Origin: an uncultured Coprococcus sp.
GTDB lineage: Bacteria; Bacillota; Clostridia; Lachnospirales; Lachnospiraceae
DNA: 19,031 nt
Direction: 5' to 3'
NCBI GenBank assembly: GCA_900548315.1
Contig: URJU01000023.1
Location: 1-19,031, forward strand
Of the stretch, positions 14,161 to 19,031 are shown piece by piece. The first letter of the stretch is position 1. The number at the start of each line of letters is the position of its first letter. A program made the position numbers and the translations under genes. The notes beneath the pieces were generated by a model. It did not search any database. It saw only the letters and a program-made list of their open reading frames with translations, and was not told the DNA's origin.

Positions 14161-15528
14161 TTATTTTATCTGTGCTGCAATGGTATTGTCGGCACGTCTT
14201 TTCTCGACAAGTTTCTCAACAGGTGTTGTGAGATACATTATGGACAGCATCAGTGTACAACAGAACCATATGATAGGCTCTGTGATGGTTACTCCAAGGT
14301 AGCCAAGTCTTGGTGTGAGTATCATAACGGCAAGGATCTTTCCCACCATCTCTATGGTAGATGAGAGTACAGGTATGATCTTTCTGCCCATTCCCTGCAT
14401 GGCACATCTCAGGACGAACAGAGGTCCGAGTACATAGAAACAGGTTACACCGATGCGGACATACCGCACAGCCGGATCGATTATCGCACTATCAGCAGTT
14501 CCAGCGACAAGTCTGATCAGGGCAGGGCTGAGCAGCCAGCCAAATACAATCATGACTGTGGTTATGATAGAGTTTATGATGATCGCGGCACGGACACCCT
14601 GGTGTACTCTTTCGTATTTACCTGCACCCATGTTTTGGCTTACATATGTTGTCACAGCATTTCCTACTATATAAAGCATGAACATCAGGATATCAAATAT
14701 TTTTCTCGCTGCGGTGTGAGCAGTCACTATATCAGTTCCGAGATTATTGATGGCTCTCTGCAGTATTACAGTACCTATATTTACGATACAGCTCATGAAT
14801 CCCATCGCAAGAGCTGACTGGATAAGATCTGAGCGGTCGCTTTTTTCTACAGAATATTCATCCTTTTTAGGAATAAGATGTTTAGCCTTTATAATTATGT
14901 AGATAAGAGCCAGAATGCCCGCAAGTGCCTGGGATATGTCGGTTGCGATTGCTGCACCTCTGACTCCCATGTCAAATGTTCTTATGAACAAAAGATCAAG
15001 CACTATGTTGAGTACAACGGATATTCCAAGAAAAATAAGCGGTGTTTTACTGTCTCCAACTGCACGCAATATGTTGGCGCACAGATTGTACAGAGAGCAG
15101 AAGATTATTCCGGCGATTATGATTATCACGTAGCTTGCAGCCATATCAATTATGTCGTCCGGTGTGTTGAGGAGAGTCAATATAGGTTTGATAAATACCA
15201 GCCCGAGCACTGTCAATGCAATGGACGCTATGAGGGTCATCAATGCTGATGCTCCGATACACTGTCGCATTCGGTGGTAGTCTTTGGCACCATAGTATTT
15301 GGCTATGGGGATGGCAAGCCCCATGGTTCCGCTGTTGAGGAACCCTATCATCATATTGGAAATGACAGAGGTTGCACCTACGGCGGCGAGCGCCTGGGAA
15401 CTCACATAATTGCCCACGATGGCAGAATCTGTAAAACTGTATAACTGCTGTGCAATCTGTCCCAGTATCATAGGGACTGCAAATAGCCATATGACCTTCA
15501 TAGGCTTTCCGACTGTCAGATCTTTCAT
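14161..15528 (-). CDS. MATE family multidrug/toxin efflux transporter
   Basis: 455 residues, the normal length of the family, with about twelve hydrophobic segments in two homologous halves. The N-terminus (GKPMKVIWLFAVPMILGQIAQQLYSFTDSAIVGNYV) is the classic MATE opening, with the D-x-x-x-V-G pattern in the first helices. RAVGDSKTPL in the first half and AMQGMGRKIIPVLSS in the second are the corresponding cytoplasmic loop motifs. The protein exports cationic drugs, toxins or metabolites by Na+ or H+ antiport across the cytoplasmic membrane; the substrate is not predictable. Read on the minus strand, AAGGAGG (15540-15546) precedes the start by 11 bases. It is monocistronic, convergent with the mannanase and divergent from the L,D-transpeptidase. 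Confidence 0.95.
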   Translation of the reverse strand: MKDLTVGKPMKVIWLFAVPMILGQIAQQLYSFTDSAIVGNYVSSQALAAVGATSVISNMMIGFLNSGTMGLAIPIAKYYGAKDYHRMRQCIGASALMTLIASIALTVLGLVFIKPILTLLNTPDDIIDMAASYVIIIIAGIIFCSLYNLCANILRAVGDSKTPLIFLGISVVLNIVLDLLFIRTFDMGVRGAAIATDISQALAGILALIYIIIKAKHLIPKKDEYSVEKSDRSDLIQSALAMGFMSCIVNIGTVILQRAINNLGTDIVTAHTAARKIFDILMFMLYIVGNAVTTYVSQNMGAGKYERVHQGVRAAIIINSIITTVMIVFGWLLSPALIRLVAGTADSAIIDPAVRYVRIGVTCFYVLGPLFVLRCAMQGMGRKIIPVLSSTIEMVGKILAVMILTPRLGYLGVTITEPIIWFCCTLMLSIMYLTTPVEKLVEKRRADNTIAAQIK

Positions 15529-15593
15529 TGTGAAATAAACCTCCTTATTTGCTGTGTATATGATAATGCATATTTTTTAGCGCCTGATATTCG

Positions 15594-15621
15594 ATTGTAC
15601 AACAGTTCCGGATAAAGTCAA
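15594..15621 (-). promoter_or_regulatory. Promoter of the MATE gene
   Basis: On the minus strand TTGACT (15621-15616) and TACAAT (15599-15594) are separated by 16 bases, each five of six to consensus. Transcription should begin near 15587, giving a leader of about 60 bases. Confidence 0.75.
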
Positions 15622-15746
15622 TGTGGAATTTACGGAATTTTGAAGAAAAATGTTTTAATTTGTATTGTAAAATGTTATGTTAAAGTGTAACGATTAAAAT
15701 AGAAGTAATTATGCATAATACAGTACAGACACAAATATAGAAAGAA

Positions 15747-17270
15747 ATGGGTAATATGGAAGATAATAATAAAAAAAATAATAATCAGGACAATACAGAA
15801 AATAGTGGGAAGACAAAGCAGTACAATAAGAATAGCAAGAATGGTATTGCAGGGAATAAAAAAAGAAGAAACAGAAACAACCTGGAACGTACGATATTGT
15901 ATGCGGTATCAGTCATACTTCTTGCTCTGGTGATAAGCCTTGCTGTGAAGAACTACAGGCTGAAGAGTAAGTTGGACAAGCTGAGCAGCAAAGAGACAGG
16001 AAGAGAGACCGTGGCAACAGGGACAACGGCTGGGAATACAAAGAAAGATAAGCTGGACAAAACAGATGCCAAAACTGAGAACACATCTCAGGATGAAGTG
16101 CTGAGCACTGAAACTGCGGTACCGCTTGTAGTTCAGGGGGATGTACAATATACAGATATAGAAGTTACACAGAATGAGGAGCAGGAAAACTATAACGGCG
16201 ATGATCTCGAGGACAATGGGTATCCATATGCGATCAAGATAAACAGACAGGAGAATATAGTGACAGTATATACCCTCGATTCAAATGGATATTATACAGT
16301 GCCGGTAAGAGTTATGAGGTGTTCAGTGTCACCTGTAGGGGAGACACCGACAGGACTTTTCAATATACAGCTCAAATGGGAGTGGCTTGCACTTTTTGAT
16401 GATTGTTATGGTCAGTATGTTTCACAGATAGACGGTGACACGTTGTTCCATTCGGTTCCTTATCTCGACACGACCAAGGACTCTCTTGAGACATGGGAGT
16501 TTAATAAACTTGGAACAGGTGCATCTCTGGGATGCGTGAGACTTTGCGTTGCTGACACGAAATGGATATATGAGAACTGCGAGTCGGGAACATATGTTGA
16601 CATATTTGACAGCGATTATTATGGTCCGCTTGGAAGACCGGTGCCTGTGACAAAGCTTGAGAATACAGACGAGCAGGGATGGGATCCTACAGATATGGTG
16701 GAAGAGAATCCGACCACCGGTAAGGCGGTAATATATGGTGTGGAGAGTCATAGTATAAGTCAGGGGGAAAATTATGATACCATGGCTGGAGTTATGGCAT
16801 TTAACTCCCAGAGGGAGGATGTGACAGACCAGATAAAGGTTGAAGGTTCTGTTGACAACACAAAGGTAGGAAAGTATAACCTCAAATACAGCTTTACCGA
16901 TCAGGGTAAAGAAATAACAAAGAGTATTGTCATAACAGTTGAGGATGATGAGACTCCGGTGATCACAAGGATACCTACAGAGATAAAGATTGGAAATTAC
17001 AGTGGGCAGAATGAGGAGCTGGCAAAGTTAGTTGCCTCATATATAACAGCCCATGATGGAGATACGATCATAAAGACTGCGGTGGCAACCGACGGAAATG
17101 GACATAAACTTGATGGAACAGATGTGTCAAAGATAACAGATGATGTCATATGCGTTGCAGTAGGTGAGGTTAAGACAGATGCCGGAACGTATTCCGTGGT
17201 ATGCTGTGCAAGAGATGCTGCGGGCAATAGATCGCAGTATCACACGGTGAAGGTAACGGTAGTTAAGTAA
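15747..17270 (+). CDS. L,D-transpeptidase (YkuD) with C-terminal Ig-like domains and an atypical SLGC motif
   Basis: 507 residues. A polar Asn/Lys-rich N-terminus precedes one membrane segment (about 49-67), so the rest lies outside as a type II protein. After a Lys/Thr-rich stalk, a YkuD domain spans about 160-288: PVGETPTGLFNI, H235 in LFHSVPY, and catalytic C263 in ASLGCVRL. L,D-transpeptidases form 3-3 peptidoglycan cross-links or attach proteins to the wall. The usual motif is (S/T)HGC; here the His is Leu261, while H235 and C263 remain. The C-terminal half (about 330-507) looks like two Ig-like domains of the DUF5011 type. The start at 15747 is tentative: an in-frame ATG at 15756 is possible and no strong ribosome site is seen. 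hflX follows 28 bases later. Confidence 0.88.
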   Translation: MGNMEDNNKKNNNQDNTENSGKTKQYNKNSKNGIAGNKKRRNRNNLERTILYAVSVILLALVISLAVKNYRLKSKLDKLSSKETGRETVATGTTAGNTKKDKLDKTDAKTENTSQDEVLSTETAVPLVVQGDVQYTDIEVTQNEEQENYNGDDLEDNGYPYAIKINRQENIVTVYTLDSNGYYTVPVRVMRCSVSPVGETPTGLFNIQLKWEWLALFDDCYGQYVSQIDGDTLFHSVPYLDTTKDSLETWEFNKLGTGASLGCVRLCVADTKWIYENCESGTYVDIFDSDYYGPLGRPVPVTKLENTDEQGWDPTDMVEENPTTGKAVIYGVESHSISQGENYDTMAGVMAFNSQREDVTDQIKVEGSVDNTKVGKYNLKYSFTDQGKEITKSIVITVEDDETPVITRIPTEIKIGNYSGQNEELAKLVASYITAHDGDTIIKTAVATDGNGHKLDGTDVSKITDDVICVAVGEVKTDAGTYSVVCCARDAAGNRSQYHTVKVTVVK

Positions 17271-17298
17271 TCATACATGACGATGTAGAGGTGGATCA

Positions 17299-18624
17299 AT
17301 GGCAGAGAAGAGGAGCACATTGTATGATCTGGAATCGGAGAAGATCAGAGAGAGGATAATAGTATTTGCCGCGGACACTGGTGGATATACACAGAAAGAA
17401 GTGTCACTCGAGGTTCAGGCATCTTTGGATGAACTGACAGAGCTTATAGGCACAGCAGGCGGCGAGGTTGTTGGAAGACTTGTTCAGAACAGAGATAAGA
17501 TTGCAAATGACCTGTATCTGGGCAGAGGAAAGGTAGAAGAACTCAGGGATATGATACATGAACTGGGTGCAACGGGAGTGTGCTGCGATGACGAATTGTC
17601 GCCAGCTCAGTTGATGAACCTTCAGGATGCGTTGGATATAAAGGTTATGGACAGGACAATGGTCATACTTGATATATTTGCGGCACATGCTGGCAGCTAT
17701 GAGGGCAAATTGCAGGTTGAGCTTGCACAGCTAAAGTTTAGGGCGACAAGACTCATAGGAATGAGAGATTCTCTATCAAGACTTGGGGGAGGTATAGGAA
17801 CCAGAGGCCCGGGTGAAAAGAAACTTGAGATAGACAGGCGAGTTATAAGGGAACGGATATCCAGGTTGAAGGCAGAGCTTAGGACTGTGGAGGCACAGAG
17901 AACCCAGCAGAGAAAGCAGCGCCAAAGAAGTGCTGTTCCAGTGGTTGGAATTGTCGGTTATACAAATGCAGGGAAATCCACTTTGCTCAATGCTATGACT
18001 GGTGCTGGTGTACTCGAAGAGGACAAATTGTTTGCAACTCTTGACCCGACGACTAGGAGTTATAAGCTGCCAGGAGGCCAGAATGTACTGTTGACTGATA
18101 CGGTTGGTTTTATCAGAAAACTTCCACATCATTTGGTGGAGGCATTTGGGTCAACTCTTGAAGAGGCAAAATACAGCGATGTGATCATACATGTGGTGGA
18201 TGTTTCAGATGTGAACTGGGATAAGAATATCGGAACTGTGTACAATACTTTAAAGCAGCTCAAGATAGATGAGAAGTCTGGAAAGCCGGTTATAACGGTC
18301 TTTAACAAGATAGACAAGGTCGAAAAGGATGATCTGGTGGGGGTGCGTGATCTTAGAGCGGACAGAACGCTTTATGTCTCAGCTAGGACAGGACAGGGCC
18401 TTGATGAACTGGCAGCAGCGATAGAGGAGATACTTAGAAACCAAAAGACATACATCAGGCATACATTTGCCTATTCAGATGCGGGGCTCACAGGGCTTAT
18501 ACATAAGTATGGTGAGATTAAGACAGAGGAGTATCTGGATGATGGTATATTTATAGAGGGGTATGTTCCATCATCAATATTAGGAAGACTTGGACTTGGT
18601 TATGAGAACGATGATGAATATTAA
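17299..18624 (+). CDS. hflX: GTPase HflX
   Basis: 441 residues, a usual length for HflX, a ribosome-binding GTPase that splits stalled 70S/100S ribosomes under stress. The N-terminal HflX domain includes the signature GGGIGTRGPGEKKLE at 163-177, followed by an arginine/glutamine-rich coiled-coil helix (about 180-210). The GTPase domain shows G1 GYTNAGKST (220-228), G2 around FATLDPTTR, G3 DTVGF (267-271), G4 NKID (336-339) and a G5-like VSA. GAGGTGG at 17287-17293 sets the start. It lies 28 bases after the transpeptidase gene, with no terminator between them, so the two are likely in one transcript. Confidence 0.96.
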   Translation: MAEKRSTLYDLESEKIRERIIVFAADTGGYTQKEVSLEVQASLDELTELIGTAGGEVVGRLVQNRDKIANDLYLGRGKVEELRDMIHELGATGVCCDDELSPAQLMNLQDALDIKVMDRTMVILDIFAAHAGSYEGKLQVELAQLKFRATRLIGMRDSLSRLGGGIGTRGPGEKKLEIDRRVIRERISRLKAELRTVEAQRTQQRKQRQRSAVPVVGIVGYTNAGKSTLLNAMTGAGVLEEDKLFATLDPTTRSYKLPGGQNVLLTDTVGFIRKLPHHLVEAFGSTLEEAKYSDVIIHVVDVSDVNWDKNIGTVYNTLKQLKIDEKSGKPVITVFNKIDKVEKDDLVGVRDLRADRTLYVSARTGQGLDELAAAIEEILRNQKTYIRHTFAYSDAGLTGLIHKYGEIKTEEYLDDGIFIEGYVPSSILGRLGLGYENDDEY

Positions 18625-18634
18625 TAACTCTTAA

Positions 18635-18673
18635 CAGTGACTTTCAATTACTTTATAGAGTGTAAAGGCACTG
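18635..18673 (+). terminator. Weak hairpin after hflX
   Basis: CAGTG-CTTT (18635-18644, one mismatch) pairs with AAAG-CACTG (18664-18673) around a 19-base loop. It lacks a proper T-run, so its role as the hflX terminator is uncertain. Confidence 0.3.
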
Positions 18674-18767
18674 GAAAAATATTTATTTATTGTATATACT
18701 TATATAGATTATTATAGGAAGAAAAAATGGGGTTATACCCTATGCATGACAAAGAAAGGGAAATATC

Positions 18768-19031
18768 ATGGGAGACAATGAAATGAATGGAACACCTGAT
18801 GGAGTGAATTTCGATGGAAATACACCTGAAGGTGGAAATCAGCAGGCTGCTGTAGGACAGCAGACGAACCAGCAGTACACAGGACAGAATGGACAGCAGG
18901 CAAACCAGCAGTATGCCGGACAGTACGGACAGCAGATGAATCAGCAGTATGCCGGACAGTACGGACAGCAGGCAAACCAGCAGTATGCCGGACAGTACGG
19001 ACAGCAGGCAAACCAGCAGTATGCCGGACAG
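18768..19031 (+). CDS. Partial Q/N/Y/G-repeat protein, 3' end outside the window
   Basis: An open frame starts at 18768 (MGDNEMNGTPDGVNFDGNTP...) and runs to the window end, giving 88 residues without a stop. GAAAGGGA at 18754-18761 is a plausible ribosome binding site. After a short acidic start it becomes a 12-residue repeat GQQANQQYAGQY. In Clostridia such low-complexity Gln/Tyr N-termini often precede a zinc ribbon or membrane segments, but that part is missing, so no function is given. The low-complexity region has no charged residues and is likely disordered. Confidence 0.7.
   Translation, partial: MGDNEMNGTPDGVNFDGNTPEGGNQQAAVGQQTNQQYTGQNGQQANQQYAGQYGQQMNQQYAGQYGQQANQQYAGQYGQQANQQYAGQ
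18855..19031 (+). repeat. 36-bp tandem repeat, 4.9 copies, ending the contig
   Basis: Units start at 18855, 18891, 18927, 18963 and 18999; each begins GGACAGCAG. The second, fourth and (as far as it runs) fifth units are identical, the third differs by a few bases and the first is more diverged. The true copy number is unknown because the sequence stops inside the array. Confidence 0.95.

Overview
The window is 19 kb of low-to-moderate GC DNA, gene-dense, with strong AGGAGG-type ribosome binding sites, T-box control and intrinsic terminators. The best fit is a gut Clostridia bacterium of the Lachnospiraceae (Coprococcus/Roseburia/Butyrivibrio type). This is inferred from protein style (Rpn nuclease, cell-wall GH26 mannanase, AlaA under a T-box, flavin reductase-rubredoxin fusion), not from a marker gene. 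The first 39 bases are not genomic: positions 7-39 match the Illumina Nextera/Tn5 read-1 adapter. The last 177 bases are a 36-bp tandem repeat inside an open gene. Both suggest this is a whole contig from a short-read assembly.

Layout. 136-1645: an Rpn-type PD-(D/E)XK nuclease followed closely by a small alpha/beta-hydrolase esterase. 1853-3526: a three-TM protein of unknown function with a large outside domain, closed by a terminator. 3664-4284: a flavin reductase-rubredoxin fusion, followed by a 73-nt nested palindrome. 4427-6470: a two-gene unit of a Fic AMP-transferase with an N-terminal DNA-binding domain and an HSL-type esterase. 6579-8320: promoter, alanine T-box leader, the alanine aminotransferase alaA and its terminator.

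8321-9432 has no convincing protein gene but is not empty. It holds a palindrome, a near-consensus promoter whose -35 box lies in an inverted repeat, about 660 nt of hairpin-rich sequence and a strong terminator. I read this as a large structured non-coding RNA, and it is the most interesting item in the window. 9433-14076 encodes a 1547-residue secreted, probably wall-anchored GH26 beta-mannanase with three N-terminal repeats of an unrecognised domain, a CBM27-like module, the catalytic domain, a CBM23-like module and a DPTT-rich linker. A bidirectional terminator separates it from a convergent MATE efflux gene (14161-15528, minus). Divergent from that is a pair: an L,D-transpeptidase with an altered active-site motif (SLGC for SHGC) and the ribosome-associated GTPase HflX. 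The window ends in the start of a Q/N/Y/G repeat protein.

Functionally this is mostly ordinary chromosome: mannan breakdown at the cell surface, peptidoglycan cross-linking, alanine metabolism, redox/flavin chemistry and stress GTPase. The accessory-like parts are the Rpn gene, the Fic/esterase pair, the palindrome and the large RNA.
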